A DNA stretch of 64,000 bases from Arthrobacter sp. NtRootA1 (GTDB lineage: Bacteria > Actinomycetota > Actinomycetes > Actinomycetales > Micrococcaceae): NCBI RefSeq assembly GCF_019976975.1, contig NZ_AP024630.1:806001-870000 (forward strand), written 5' to 3'. The first letter of the stretch is position 1. Each line of letters opens with the position of its first letter. The position numbers were made by a program, and so were the translations under genes. This document shows positions 8,383 to 16,834 of this stretch, piece after piece. The notes beneath the pieces were generated by a model, which did not search any database, was not told where the DNA came from, and was given only the letters and a program-made list of their open reading frames with translations.

Positions 8383-9053
8383 AGGTGGTTCCCGGAAACA
8401 CGCTCGCCCAGCCCACGCTCAACCAGCAGGGATTCCACGCGTTCGAGGATCTGCGCGGCCAGCGTCCCAATTTCGGCTTTGGCTGGGAGCACCAAATAAC
8501 TTGTGGGAGCCGCTGCAGCGAGGTCAAGGAAGGCATGGCGGATTGTGGAATGGAACGCGTCCGGTTCCGATTCCAAACGGTCCTCCGCAGCCGCGCCGGC
8601 GGTGCGACGTTCGCGGCCGTCGGAGGGCTCGACGTCGAGCAGTACAGTCAGGTCCGGATGCAGGCCTTCCGTGGCCCATTCGTTGAGGGACAAAACCCCC
8701 TCTGCCCCAAGCCCGCGGCCAGCACCTTGATAGGCAACGGACGAGTCAATGTAGCGGTCCGTGATGACCACACGACCGGCTGCAAGCGCCGGGCGGATCA
8801 CTTGGCTGGCGTGCGCTGCCCGGGCCGCCGCGAACATCAGCGCCTCTGTGCGGGCGTCGATGGTGCCGTGGCCATGGTCCAGGACAAGGGAGCGCAGCTT
8901 TTCTCCAATGGGCGTCCCGCCGGGTTCGCGGGTGCGCACCACGGACAGGCCCCTCGATTCGAGGGCGTCGCAGAGCCGGGCAGCCTGGGTGGACTTGCCG
9001 GCTCCATCGCCACCTTCGAACGCGATGAAAAGACCGGGGCTCTGAATACTCAC
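8379..9053 (-). CDS. tmk: Thymidylate kinase
   Basis: A 224-residue dTMP kinase. The P-loop FEGGDGAGKST spans residues 12-22. DRYIDSSVAYQGAGR follows near residue 98 and the LID region RERRTAG near 148. It phosphorylates dTMP to dTDP for DNA synthesis. Translation starts at GTG 9053 with only a weak SD. It is the first gene of the reverse operon tmk-holB-hydrolase. Confidence 0.94.
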   Translation of the reverse strand: MSIQSPGLFIAFEGGDGAGKSTQAARLCDALESRGLSVVRTREPGGTPIGEKLRSLVLDHGHGTIDARTEALMFAAARAAHASQVIRPALAAGRVVITDRYIDSSVAYQGAGRGLGAEGVLSLNEWATEGLHPDLTVLLDVEPSDGRERRTAGAAAEDRLESEPDAFHSTIRHAFLDLAAAAPTSYLVLPAKAEIGTLAAQILERVESLLVERGLGERVSGNHL

Positions 9054-9127
9054 CTGTCTAGCCTACCGATCAGGCGCAAACCGTAACCGCTTTCATCCAC
9101 AGGCTCGCCCACGACTACCCTGAAACC

Positions 9128-10312
9128 ATGAGCCTTTCCGATCAGCGTGCTGCCGATTTGTCCCCGGAAACCGTTGTGGTGGCTGCGGGCCGCCCCGAGC
9201 GTAAACATGATGAGCCGGTGAATCCGCCCATCGTCCTGTCCTCCACATATTTTGGAACTGGTTCTCTTGGCGACGGCGATCGCGGCTATGGTCGCTACGC
9301 CAACCCCACCTGGGACCCGTTCGAGGACGCCCTGGGCAAGCTGGAAGGCGCTACGCTGCCCGGCTTGCTGTACGCATCCGGGCTCGCTGCCGCCAGCTCG
9401 GCCCTCTCTTTGGTACCTGCCGGTGGCGTTGTTGTCATGCCATCCCATAGCTACTCGGGCTCTTTGGTCATGGCGACGGAACTTGCTGAGAAGGGCTTCC
9501 TGGACCTACGAATCGTGGACATTACGGACACGGAGGCCGTGAAGGCCGTGATCAGTCCGGAAGATGGCAAAGCCGCGGACATGCTCTGGCTGGAAAGCCC
9601 CACCAACCCCATGCTTGGCATTGCCGATGTCCGGGCGCTTACCGACGCCGCCCACGCTGTGGGCGCGACCGTGGTCACAGACAATACTTTCTCCACGCCG
9701 TTGGTGCAGCAGCCGCTTAGCCTGGGCTCCGACGTCGTGCTTCACTCCGTGACCAAATACCTGGCGGGCCATTCCGACGTCGTCCTGGGCGCCTTGGTGA
9801 CCTCCAACGCGGAACTGCGGGCCACGCTCCTCCACCACCGCATCATCCACGGCGGCATCGCCGGCCCGTTCGAAGCATGGCTTGCGCTGCGCGGACTGCG
9901 CACCCTCGCCTTGCGGATCGAGCGTTCGCAGGCGTCCGCGGCAGTGCTCGCCGAGCGCCTCAGCACTCATCCGAGGGTAGAGTCCATCCGTTATCCGGGC
10001 CTCCCCACGGATCCGGGGCATGAGCGCGCCAAGGACCAGATGAAGGGGTTCGGATCCATCCTGTGCATCCAGATCGCAGGAGACGAAGCCCGCTCTGGCG
10101 CCGAGGCTGCCGACGAAATGGTCCGCGCGCTTCAGCTCTGGCTCCCGGCAACATCTTTGGGTGGGGTTGAGTCGCTGATCGAACGTCGACGCCGGCACAC
10201 GGCTGAACCGGTCAGTGTCCCGGAGAACCTGGTTCGTTTGAGCGTGGGGATCGAGAATGTGGAAGACCTCTGGTCCGATCTCGAGCAAGCACTGAAGTCG
10301 CTGGACGGTTAG
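9128..10312 (+). CDS. Cystathionine gamma-synthase/lyase-type PLP enzyme
   Basis: A 394-residue Cys/Met-metabolism PLP-dependent enzyme. The PLP lysine is K210 in SVTKYLAGHSD. LESPTNP near 156-162 and the substrate-binding C-terminal Arg region (VRLSVGIEN) are present. Possible activities are cystathionine gamma-synthase, beta-lyase or gamma-lyase; the sequence alone does not separate them. The N-terminal AGRPERKHDEPVNPPIVLSS is typical of the actinobacterial branch. It is divergent from tmk, with 74 bp between. Confidence 0.88.
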   Translation: MSLSDQRAADLSPETVVVAAGRPERKHDEPVNPPIVLSSTYFGTGSLGDGDRGYGRYANPTWDPFEDALGKLEGATLPGLLYASGLAAASSALSLVPAGGVVVMPSHSYSGSLVMATELAEKGFLDLRIVDITDTEAVKAVISPEDGKAADMLWLESPTNPMLGIADVRALTDAAHAVGATVVTDNTFSTPLVQQPLSLGSDVVLHSVTKYLAGHSDVVLGALVTSNAELRATLLHHRIIHGGIAGPFEAWLALRGLRTLALRIERSQASAAVLAERLSTHPRVESIRYPGLPTDPGHERAKDQMKGFGSILCIQIAGDEARSGAEAADEMVRALQLWLPATSLGGVESLIERRRRHTAEPVSVPENLVRLSVGIENVEDLWSDLEQALKSLDG

Positions 10313-10322
10313 GCTAAGGGGC

Positions 10323-10664
10323 GTGGACGGAAAATTCTTGATCGCGATTGTCACCAACGCGGTCTACTTCATCCTTGGCTTGGTGGCCGTTGTTCTTGAA
10401 CTGTGGGCTTTTGTGGATTGCCTGCGCCACCGGCCGACGCTGTTTGTTGCTGCCTCCAAGCGCACCAAGACGTTCTGGTTGGCCCTCACCGGCGTCGCTT
10501 TTGCCATCGGCGCATTGACCCTCTTGAGCGGTGGTAGCGGTCTGGGCCTGTTCGGCATTGCTGCAGTGACCGCGTCCTGCGTATACCTTGCGGACGTCCG
10601 TCCAGCAGTCCGCGAAGCAGGCAGCGGCGGCAACCGCAACGTCGGTCCCTACGGACCCTGGTAG
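10323..10664 (+). CDS. DUF2516 family membrane protein
   Basis: A 113-residue protein with about three membrane helices (9-34, 49-68, 71-90), matching the actinobacterial DUF2516 family of unknown function. It begins with GTG at 10323, ten bases after the PLP gene, and is probably cotranscribed with it. The SD-like AAGGGG is very close to the start codon, so translation may rely on coupling. Confidence 0.82.
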   Translation: MDGKFLIAIVTNAVYFILGLVAVVLELWAFVDCLRHRPTLFVAASKRTKTFWLALTGVAFAIGALTLLSGGSGLGLFGIAAVTASCVYLADVRPAVREAGSGGNRNVGPYGPW

Positions 10665-10686
10665 AAAAATGCGTGGGTAAAGAACG

Positions 10687-11529
10687 CTACTTCGGCGCAA
10701 CCGCGTCCCACGCCACCGTAACTTCACCCAGGCGCCACCGGGAGGGACCATCCTGAAGCGGCCACCCGGCGTCGCGCAGTAAGCGGCACATTCCCGTCCA
10801 GCGCTGCCGGTTGCCGAACGATGCCAGAGGCGCGACCTCCAGCCATGCCTTGTCCATGGCCCGCAGGAATGCATGGATGGGTTCGCCTGGCACATTCCGG
10901 TGGATAAGGGCCTTGGGCAGCCGCTCGGCCACTTCCGAGGGCAGCTCAAAACTGCCGAACCGCACCGAGAAACTAAGGCTCAGGGGTCGATCCCGGTCCA
11001 AGGCCACCCACGTGACGCACCGGCCGATCTCATCGCAGGTGCCATCGATGAACAGGCCGCCCGGAGCCAAGCGGGACTGAACCAGGCCCCAGATCCCGGC
11101 CACGTCCGCCTCCTCATACTGGCGGAGAACGTTAAAGGCCCGCACAAGTATGGGGTCTCCGGGAATGGGCACTTCGAAACCACCTATGTGGAAGCTGAGC
11201 CCGGGGCGTTCCAGCGCCTTGGCCGTACGCACCCGGTCAGGCTCAATTTCGATCCCGCAGACGCGCACATCCGAACGGACGGCCTGGAGCCGTTCAAACA
11301 GTTCGACGGCGGTGGCTGGCGAGGCGCCATAGCCCAGGTCTACAACCAAAGGGTCGACGGCGGCGCGCAGCCGCCACGCCTGCGGCCCGGCGAGCCACCG
11401 ATCCAAGCGACGCATACGGTTCGGATTGGTGGTACCGCGGGTGACGTTGCCAACAGGTTTCCCACTTCGACTGCGGGAAGTACTGACCCGTTCCGCTTTT
11501 TGCACCACGGCCCCCACTTTATCCTGCAA
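10687..11529 (-). CDS. Class I SAM-dependent methyltransferase
   Basis: A 280-residue protein. The SAM-binding motif I is [13 protein letters not shown] (about residues 63-75), followed by an acidic loop (GIEIEPDRV) and RAFNVLRQY. The substrate is not predictable. The frame opens at TTG 11529, but the first 40 residues are basic and low in complexity, so a later start is possible. It converges on the DUF2516 gene. A large palindrome lies directly upstream. Confidence 0.8.
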   Translation of the reverse strand: MQDKVGAVVQKAERVSTSRSRSGKPVGNVTRGTTNPNRMRRLDRWLAGPQAWRLRAAVDPLVVDLGYGASPATAVELFERLQAVRSDVRVCGIEIEPDRVRTAKALERPGLSFHIGGFEVPIPGDPILVRAFNVLRQYEEADVAGIWGLVQSRLAPGGLFIDGTCDEIGRCVTWVALDRDRPLSLSFSVRFGSFELPSEVAERLPKALIHRNVPGEPIHAFLRAMDKAWLEVAPLASFGNRQRWTGMCRLLRDAGWPLQDGPSRWRLGEVTVAWDAVAPK

Positions 11530-11532
11530 CCC

Positions 11533-11583
11533 GGGGTCACTTACGGCCCATGCGGAGCCGCTTTATGGGCCGTAAATGACCCC
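11533..11583. repeat. 51-bp near-perfect palindrome before gpmA
   Basis: Arms of 19 bp (11533-11551 and 11565-11583) match with one mismatch around a 13-base centre that itself contains GCGGAGCCGC. The outer ends are GGGGTCA and TGACCCC. It lies between the divergent methyltransferase and gpmA genes, four bases from the presumed TTG start of the former. No T run follows on either strand. It could be an operator for a dimeric regulator, or a small mobile palindrome. Confidence 0.75.
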
Positions 11584-11640
11584 GCGTTGAGAAACGTAAC
11601 GCCCGGCAAGGCACAGGACCCCTCGGCTAGGATGAAAACC

Positions 11641-12387
11641 ATGACTTACAAGCTGATTCTGCTGCGCCACGGCCACAGCGACTGGAACGCCAAGAACCTG
11701 TTCACCGGTTGGGTGGACGTAGACCTGAACGACCAAGGCCGCGCGGAAGCAGTGCGCGGTGGGGAACTCCTGGTTGAGAACAACATCCTCCCGGACATCC
11801 TGTACACCTCGCTCCTGAAGCGCGCCATCAACACCGCCAACATGGCCTTGGACAAGGCCGACCGCGGCTGGATCCCGGTCAAGCGCGACTGGCGCCTCAA
11901 CGAGCGCCACTACGGTGCGCTGCAGGGCAAGGACAAGGCCCAGACCCTCGCCGAATTCGGCGAAGAGCAGTTCATGGAATGGCGCCGCAGCTACGACACC
12001 CCGCCGCCGCCCCTGTCCGATGACAGCGAATTCTCGCAGGCGCACGACGTCCGCTACAAGGACCTCGGCGACGCCCTTCCGCGCACCGAATGCCTCAAGG
12101 ACGTCCTTGTCCGCCTCCTCCCGTACTGGGAATCGGACATCAAGGAAGACCTCAAGGCCGGCAAGACCGTCCTGGTGACCGCGCACGGCAACTCCCTGCG
12201 CGCCTTGGTTAAGCACCTTGACGGCATCAGCGATGACGCCATTGCAGGACTGAACATCCCCACGGGCATCCCGCTGGTCTACGAACTGGATGAAGACTTC
12301 CAGCCGATCAACCCGGGCGGCACGTACCTGGACCCCGAGGCCGCAGCAGATGCGATCCTGGCTGTAGCGAACCAGGGTAAGAAGTAA
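11641..12387 (+). CDS. gpmA: 2,3-bisphosphoglycerate-dependent phosphoglycerate mutase
   Basis: A 248-residue glycolytic enzyme interconverting 3- and 2-phosphoglycerate. It carries [10 protein letters not shown] with the phosphohistidine in RHG, then [12 protein letters not shown] and a second catalytic HGNSLR near residue 182. The ATG at 11641 has AGGA at eight bases; an in-frame ATG three codons earlier is possible. The length is standard. gpmA followed by phoU, senX3 and regX3 is a conserved actinobacterial neighbourhood. Confidence 0.95.
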   Translation: MTYKLILLRHGHSDWNAKNLFTGWVDVDLNDQGRAEAVRGGELLVENNILPDILYTSLLKRAINTANMALDKADRGWIPVKRDWRLNERHYGALQGKDKAQTLAEFGEEQFMEWRRSYDTPPPPLSDDSEFSQAHDVRYKDLGDALPRTECLKDVLVRLLPYWESDIKEDLKAGKTVLVTAHGNSLRALVKHLDGISDDAIAGLNIPTGIPLVYELDEDFQPINPGGTYLDPEAAADAILAVANQGKK

Positions 12388-12399
12388 GTTCTCCGCTAC

Positions 12400-12452
12400 T
12401 GCCGCGGCGGCTGCTCGGTCGTTCCTCCCTTAGACGCAGCCCGCCCGCGGCA
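12400..12452. repeat. Dispersed hairpin element, family A, copy 1
   Basis: GC-rich arms (12400-12414 and 12436-12452) pair around a core that begins GCTCGGTCGTTCCTCCC. The 25 bases 12413-12437 are identical to 54831-54855, while the arms of the two copies differ in sequence but each remain self-complementary. It lies 13 bp after the gpmA stop. Confidence 0.7.
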
Positions 12453-12470
12453 CCAGCTACGTAGTGTGTT

Positions 12471-12515
12471 AACGACGGCGGCCGGTCACCTCTCAGGTGA
12501 CCGGCCGCCGTCGTT
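12471..12515. terminator. Bidirectional terminator between gpmA and phoU
   Basis: A perfect 21-bp stem (12471-12491 with 12495-12515) with a three-base loop lies between convergent genes. The ends are AACG/CGTT with no long T run. The stem strength and position support termination in both directions. Confidence 0.8.
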
Positions 12516-12532
12516 GGTTATGCGGGGACCCG

Positions 12533-13186
12533 CTAGAAGCCCTCAGGCTGCCATTCGCCCGTGACGAGGTACGTGACCTTGCGGGCAACGGAGACGCCGT
12601 GGTCGGCGAAGCGCTCGAAGTAGCGGCTGGCCAGTGCCACATCCACCGTGGTGGAAGCAGTCTCGTTCCAGGCGGGGGAAGCGATCGCCTTGAAGACGCT
12701 GAGGTGGAGGTCGTCCACGGCGATGTTGATCTTGAGGATGTCGCGCGCCACCTCAAGGTTGCGGGTCTCGAGGAGTTCGGTGACCTTGGCCGTGATGTCG
12801 ATGTCGTGCTGCGCCATCGCCTTGAAGGTCTGGGTCAGGGACGTCGGAATGACGGTTGCGGGGTAGCGGAGGCGCGCCAGCTGCGCCACATGGCGGGCGA
12901 GGTCACCCATGCGCTCCAGCGATGCGCTCATACGGAGCGAACCAACAATCATGCGCAGATCGCTGGCAACGGGGCCTTGCAAAGCCAAGATGTCGATGGC
13001 CCGTTCGTCGAGGCTGTTCTGCAGGAAGTCGATGCGTGCGTCTGCCGCGATGACGTCTTGGGCAAGATCGACGTCGGCGCCTTCGAAGGCCGTAGTGGCG
13101 TTCGTGATTGCTTCGTGAACCAGTTTGGAAATCTCGACGAGGTCGTCACCGACCTGGGTGAGCTCCTCCTGAAAAACCTTGCGCAC
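12533..13186 (-). CDS. phoU: Phosphate signalling protein PhoU
   Basis: A 217-residue all-helical protein made of two related three-helix bundles, with the metal-site-type motifs ERMGDLARHV (first bundle) and YFERFADHGVSVA (second bundle). The start is GTG 13186: VRKVFQEEL is the standard PhoU N-terminus and GGAAAGGA sits about nine bases upstream, so the longer frame to 13255 is not used. PhoU represses the phosphate-sensing histidine kinase when phosphate is plentiful, which fits its divergent position to senX3-regX3. Confidence 0.94.
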   Translation of the reverse strand: MRKVFQEELTQVGDDLVEISKLVHEAITNATTAFEGADVDLAQDVIAADARIDFLQNSLDERAIDILALQGPVASDLRMIVGSLRMSASLERMGDLARHVAQLARLRYPATVIPTSLTQTFKAMAQHDIDITAKVTELLETRNLEVARDILKINIAVDDLHLSVFKAIASPAWNETASTTVDVALASRYFERFADHGVSVARKVTYLVTGEWQPEGF

Positions 13187-13277
13187 TAAGGCGTCCTTTC
13201 CTTGGAAATCCTGTCCCATGCTGGGTGCGGATTTCAAAAACAATTGGCAGTCCAACCAGTAACTGTGTCAGGAGCCA

Positions 13278-13321
13278 GTGAACGGTTGCGCACCTTTAGA
13301 TGAACGTTAGTTGAACCGCCC
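13278..13321 (+). promoter_or_regulatory. Candidate PHO box upstream of senX3
   Basis: Four consecutive 11-base units: GTGAACGGTTG, CGCACCTTTAG, ATGAACGTTAG, TTGAACCGCCC. Units 1, 3 and 4 share the TGAAC core; the second is degenerate. Direct repeats at 11-bp spacing with a GTGAAC-like core are the known form of RegX3/PhoP binding sites in actinobacteria. The array lies between divergent phoU and senX3, so it could serve both. Confidence 0.6.
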
Positions 13322-13375
13322 CCGTTTGGCATCGGATCAACACTTTGGCGTGATTCCAGAGCATAAGCTGGACAC

Positions 13376-14626
13376 GTGGATCCGTTGCTTATAGGTGTCG
13401 TTGCAGGCTTGGTTGGCCTGTCGCTGGGCGTCTTTGGCATGCTCGCTTTCAGGATCAGCGAACGGCAGCGCAGGATCGTGGACCTGGATGTTACCGAACC
13501 CCTGCTTCCGGAAGGTGCAGCGGAGGTGCTTGCCGTCGTCGGGCGCGCATTTGTGGTGGTCGATGCGATCGATGGCGTGGTCCGCGCGAGTCCGGCAGCG
13601 TACGCCTACGGTCTGGTTCGGGGCCACACCGTGGTTCACAAGCAGCTCCTGGACATGACCGCAAAGGTTCGCCGCGATGGCGTGATTCTGGAGGAACAGT
13701 ACGAACTTCCCCGGGGGCCTCTCGGCAAGGGCACCATCGTGGTCCAGGTGCGGGCAGCAATGCTCGGCTGGGAGTACATCCTGCTGCTCGCCGATGACCG
13801 AACCGAGATCACACGCACCGAGGAGATCCGCAACGACTTCGTGGCCAACGTTTCCCATGAACTCAAGACGCCGGTGGGTGCTATTTCGCTCCTGGCCGAG
13901 GCATTGGAAGCCTCGCCTGACGACGAAGAAGCCGTGCGTCGCTTCGCCAAACGCATGCATAAGGAATCCGGACGCCTCGCAGCGTTGGTCCAGGACATCA
14001 TTGAGCTTTCCCGGCTTCAGGGCGCAAATGTTGCCCAGCAAGGCCACACGGTGGACATCAACACGGTGATTAGTGAGGCAGTGGACCGCTCGCAGCTCCC
14101 GGCAGAGAGCAAGAACATCCAGATTGTTGTGGGAGGCCATTCAGACTCCCTGGTGTTCGGTGACAGGGACCTGCTGGTCACCGCCCTGCGCAACCTCATC
14201 GACAACGCCATCCGCTACTCGCCGGAGAACACCCGGGTAGGCGTCGGAGTCCGGACCCGGGAGGGCGTGGTCGCTATCTCAGTCACGGACCAGGGCGAGG
14301 GTCTGACCCCGGAGGACCAGGAACGGGTCTTCGAACGTTTCTACCGGGTGGACGCTGCACGCTCCCGGCATACCGGTGGCACTGGCCTGGGCCTCAGCAT
14401 CGTCAAGCACGTTGTGTCCAACCATGGTGGCGAGGTCACTGTGTGGTCCCAGCCTGGTCAAGGCTCAACGTTCACCATCCGGTTGCCTGAGATGGAAGGC
14501 CAGGACGACGACGCCGGCCTCCCGAGTCATGCTGCCTCCACTGCCGGGTCCGCGGAGCTACCAGCGACGGGTGTTGCCGCCGTCGAAAGCCAGCACACCA
14601 CCCAGCAACCGCATCACGCGAATTAA
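13376..14626 (+). CDS. senX3: Phosphate-sensing histidine kinase SenX3
   Basis: A 416-residue membrane histidine kinase starting at GTG 13376. One N-terminal membrane segment (about 4-25) is followed by a PAS-like domain (about 48-140), a HisKA domain with H161 in VSHELKTP, and a HATPase domain (N box LRNLIDNAIRY, G1 DQGEGL, G2 GGTGLGLS). The C-terminal 40 residues are low-complexity and Thr/Ala-rich. It phosphorylates RegX3, encoded 59 bp downstream. Identity is supported by gene order with gpmA and phoU. Confidence 0.92.
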   Translation: MDPLLIGVVAGLVGLSLGVFGMLAFRISERQRRIVDLDVTEPLLPEGAAEVLAVVGRAFVVVDAIDGVVRASPAAYAYGLVRGHTVVHKQLLDMTAKVRRDGVILEEQYELPRGPLGKGTIVVQVRAAMLGWEYILLLADDRTEITRTEEIRNDFVANVSHELKTPVGAISLLAEALEASPDDEEAVRRFAKRMHKESGRLAALVQDIIELSRLQGANVAQQGHTVDINTVISEAVDRSQLPAESKNIQIVVGGHSDSLVFGDRDLLVTALRNLIDNAIRYSPENTRVGVGVRTREGVVAISVTDQGEGLTPEDQERVFERFYRVDAARSRHTGGTGLGLSIVKHVVSNHGGEVTVWSQPGQGSTFTIRLPEMEGQDDDAGLPSHAASTAGSAELPATGVAAVESQHTTQQPHHAN

Positions 14627-14685
14627 CCGCAACACGCGAATAAACAAGTGGGCGCCGGCGGCGCCCAAGAGCAAGGAGCCAGCGC

Positions 14686-15366
14686 TTGAGCAGGATTTTG
14701 ATAGTGGAGGACGAGGAGTCCTTCAGCGACCCCCTGTCCTACCTTTTGGGCAAAGAGGGTTTCGACGTCGAGGTAGTGGATAACGGCACTGACGCCTTGG
14801 TGGAATTCGACCGGAACGGTGCCGACCTCGTCCTGCTGGACCTCCAGCTGCCAGGAACACCGGGGACGGAAGTGTGCCGTCAACTGCGCCAGCGTTCCAG
14901 CGTGCCGGTCATCATGTTGACCGCCAAGGACTCGGAGATCGACAAAGTGGTTGGCTTGGAGCTGGGTGCCGACGATTACGTCACCAAGCCGTACTCCTCC
15001 CGCGAACTCGTGGCGCGTGTGCGCGCAGTGCTCCGCAGGCAGGGTGAGCCTGAGGAGCTGATCACCTCCACCGTGCAGGCCGGACCCGTCCGGATGGATA
15101 TCGAACGCCACGTGGTGAGCGTGAACGGCGAGCAGGTATCACTGCCGTTGAAGGAATTTGAACTCCTTGAAATGCTGCTGCGCAATTCCGGACGTGTGCT
15201 CACCCGGGGCCAGCTGATTGACCGCGTGTGGGGTTCGGACTATGTGGGTGATACCAAGACGCTTGATGTCCACGTAAAGCGCCTGCGTAGCAAGATTGAG
15301 CCGGATCCGTCCGTTCCGAGGTACCTGGTCACTGTGCGTGGGCTGGGGTACAAGTTCGAGCCGTAA
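14686..15366 (+). CDS. regX3: Phosphate response regulator RegX3
   Basis: A 226-residue OmpR/PhoB-type regulator. The receiver domain has acidic residues VEDEE at 7-11, phospho-acceptor D52 in LLDLQLPG and the conserved Lys in VTKPY. The C-terminal winged helix (about 130-224) ends with VRGLGYKFEP. Translation starts at TTG 14686, supported by AAGGAG upstream. It probably activates phosphate-starvation genes and its own operon through the repeats at 13278-13321. Confidence 0.94.
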   Translation: MSRILIVEDEESFSDPLSYLLGKEGFDVEVVDNGTDALVEFDRNGADLVLLDLQLPGTPGTEVCRQLRQRSSVPVIMLTAKDSEIDKVVGLELGADDYVTKPYSSRELVARVRAVLRRQGEPEELITSTVQAGPVRMDIERHVVSVNGEQVSLPLKEFELLEMLLRNSGRVLTRGQLIDRVWGSDYVGDTKTLDVHVKRLRSKIEPDPSVPRYLVTVRGLGYKFEP

Positions 15367-15388
15367 AGCTTCAATCAGCACAACGACG

Positions 15389-15422
15389 AAGGAAGGGTTC
15401 CGCCGCAGCGGAACCCTTCCTT
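15389..15422. terminator. Bidirectional terminator after regX3
   Basis: A 15-bp stem AAGGAAGGGTTCCGC / GCGGAACCCTTCCTT with a four-base loop, followed by TGTTGTCTT. It lies between convergent regX3 and the LpqE-like lipoprotein gene and can serve both. Confidence 0.88.
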
Positions 15423-15447
15423 TGTTGTCTTACTTGAAGCGTGCCCG

Positions 15448-16008
15448 CTAGTGGCCGGCTGCTGCGGATTCGGTGGCCGTCGGCGTGGCAGTCGAGGTTG
15501 CCGTGGACGTCGGCGTGGCGCTCGAAGAGGGCAGGTACTCCTTGTACTCCGGGAGCGTGCCGTCAACTACGGGAACGTTGAGGGTAGCGGAGTCAGAACC
15601 ACTGCGAATGGTTACCGGGCTCAGTCCGCCGGGCTTGGTGCCAGCGGTGCTAAGGACCGCAGCGTCAGCCTCTTTGTTCAGGTACGTCTCTGAATTTGCC
15701 TTAACGGGAATCTCAGTCTGGGATCCGTTTGCACCACTGATGGTCAGGGTTGCATCCGAGTTGGACTTGTTGAACACCGCGCCGATCACGCGGCCGGGCT
15801 GGTTCTCGCCGGAAGCGACTATCAGCATGTTGCGCAGCTCCAGCTGGCCGAGATCTGCTCTGACCCCGTCCGATGCTGAATACTGGTGGGAAGTCTGCTG
15901 GGCGTTGACGAAGCCGCAGCCGGTAACGGACAGAAGACCGACGCCGATTGCAGCCGCCGCAATTGCCAGCTTGCCGCGCTGGACAGTGTTCATCGCAGAA
16001 TTGCGCAC
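15448..16008 (-). CDS. LpqE-like exported lipoprotein
   Basis: A 186-residue lipoprotein: hydrophobic signal ending in GLLSVTGCGF, then a beta-rich domain (about 45-150), then a Ser/Thr/Ala/Pro tail. GTG 16008 has GAGGAG about nine bases upstream. Its place divergent from carD matches lpqE next to carD in Mycobacterium tuberculosis, and the domain resembles that family. It has been labelled a DNA modification methylase in some related genomes as I recall, but nothing in the sequence supports that. Function is unknown; a surface copper- or ligand-binding role is conceivable. Confidence 0.75.
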   Translation of the reverse strand: MRNSAMNTVQRGKLAIAAAAIGVGLLSVTGCGFVNAQQTSHQYSASDGVRADLGQLELRNMLIVASGENQPGRVIGAVFNKSNSDATLTISGANGSQTEIPVKANSETYLNKEADAAVLSTAGTKPGGLSPVTIRSGSDSATLNVPVVDGTLPEYKEYLPSSSATPTSTATSTATPTATESAAAGH

Positions 16009-16285
16009 GACACCTACTCCTCAAGAGTCATTGGAAACTTTTCAGCCATAGCCTATCGGCAAACCAGCCGAAACAAGGATTCGAGAAGGCTTTATGGCGT
16101 ACGCGACGGGGAAGGTCCGACGCGCAACTTGCCTCGCTGAAGCATCTTTCCTGGCCCACGTCAAGGGGTATCGCGAGCTCGTTTGGGGCCTATTTCCCTT
16201 TATTGGCGCGGCAGGACGGGCCGTCGGGTGCCAGTCGTATGCCTTAATCGTGATAGACTAGTCTGCGGGAAAGGGGAAAGTCCAC

Positions 16286-16768
16286 ATGGTTTTTGAGGTC
16301 GGCGAGACAGTAGTTTACCCTCACCACGGTGCAGCAAAAATTGAGGAAATCAAGATGCGCACCATCAAGGGCGAAGAGAAGATGTATCTCAAGCTCAAGG
16401 TGGCTCAGGGTGATCTGACCATTGAAGTTCCAGCAGAGAACGTTGACCTTGTTGGGGTCCGGGACGTAGTGGGCAAAGAAGGCTTGGAGCACGTATTTGA
16501 CGTTCTCCGCGCCGAGTTCACGGAAGAGCCTACCAACTGGTCGCGTCGTTACAAGGCAAACCTGGAGAAGCTTGCTTCGGGCGATGTCATCAAGGTGGCG
16601 GAGGTCGTTCGCGATCTTTGGCGTCGTGATCACGATCGCGGCCTTTCCGCAGGTGAGAAGCGCATGCTGGCCAAGGCGCGGCAGATTCTGATTTCAGAAC
16701 TGGCCCTGGCTGAGAAGACAGACGAAGAGAAGGCAGCAAGCGTTCTTGACGAGGTCTTGGCTTCCTAA
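16286..16768 (+). CDS. carD: RNA polymerase-binding transcription factor CarD
   Basis: A 160-residue global regulator that stabilises the open complex at rRNA and housekeeping promoters. The N-terminal Tudor-like RNA-polymerase-interaction domain ([20 protein letters not shown]) is followed by the helical DNA-binding domain, with the [12 protein letters not shown] segment containing the conserved Trp. ATG 16286 follows a GGGGAAAG-like SD. A TAGACT -10-like element lies at 16254-16259. A terminator follows the gene. Confidence 0.95.
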   Translation: MVFEVGETVVYPHHGAAKIEEIKMRTIKGEEKMYLKLKVAQGDLTIEVPAENVDLVGVRDVVGKEGLEHVFDVLRAEFTEEPTNWSRRYKANLEKLASGDVIKVAEVVRDLWRRDHDRGLSAGEKRMLAKARQILISELALAEKTDEEKAASVLDEVLAS

Positions 16769-16777
16769 GAATTGATC

Positions 16778-16812
16778 CCCGGTGGTGCGAAAGCGCCGCC
16801 GGGTTTCTTTTT
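16778..16812 (+). terminator. Intrinsic terminator after carD
   Basis: The stem CCCGGTGGTGC / GCGCCGCCGGG has a GAAA tetraloop and is followed by TTTCTTTTT. It lies between carD and ispD, so read-through or a separate promoter must supply ispD. Confidence 0.9.
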
Positions 16813-16834
16813 GCCACAAAGTACTCTTGTCACC

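Noticed and set aside
15448..16008. DNA modification methylase label for the LpqE-like protein
   Set aside because: No SAM-binding or catalytic methylase motif; the sequence is a lipoprotein with a beta-rich domain.
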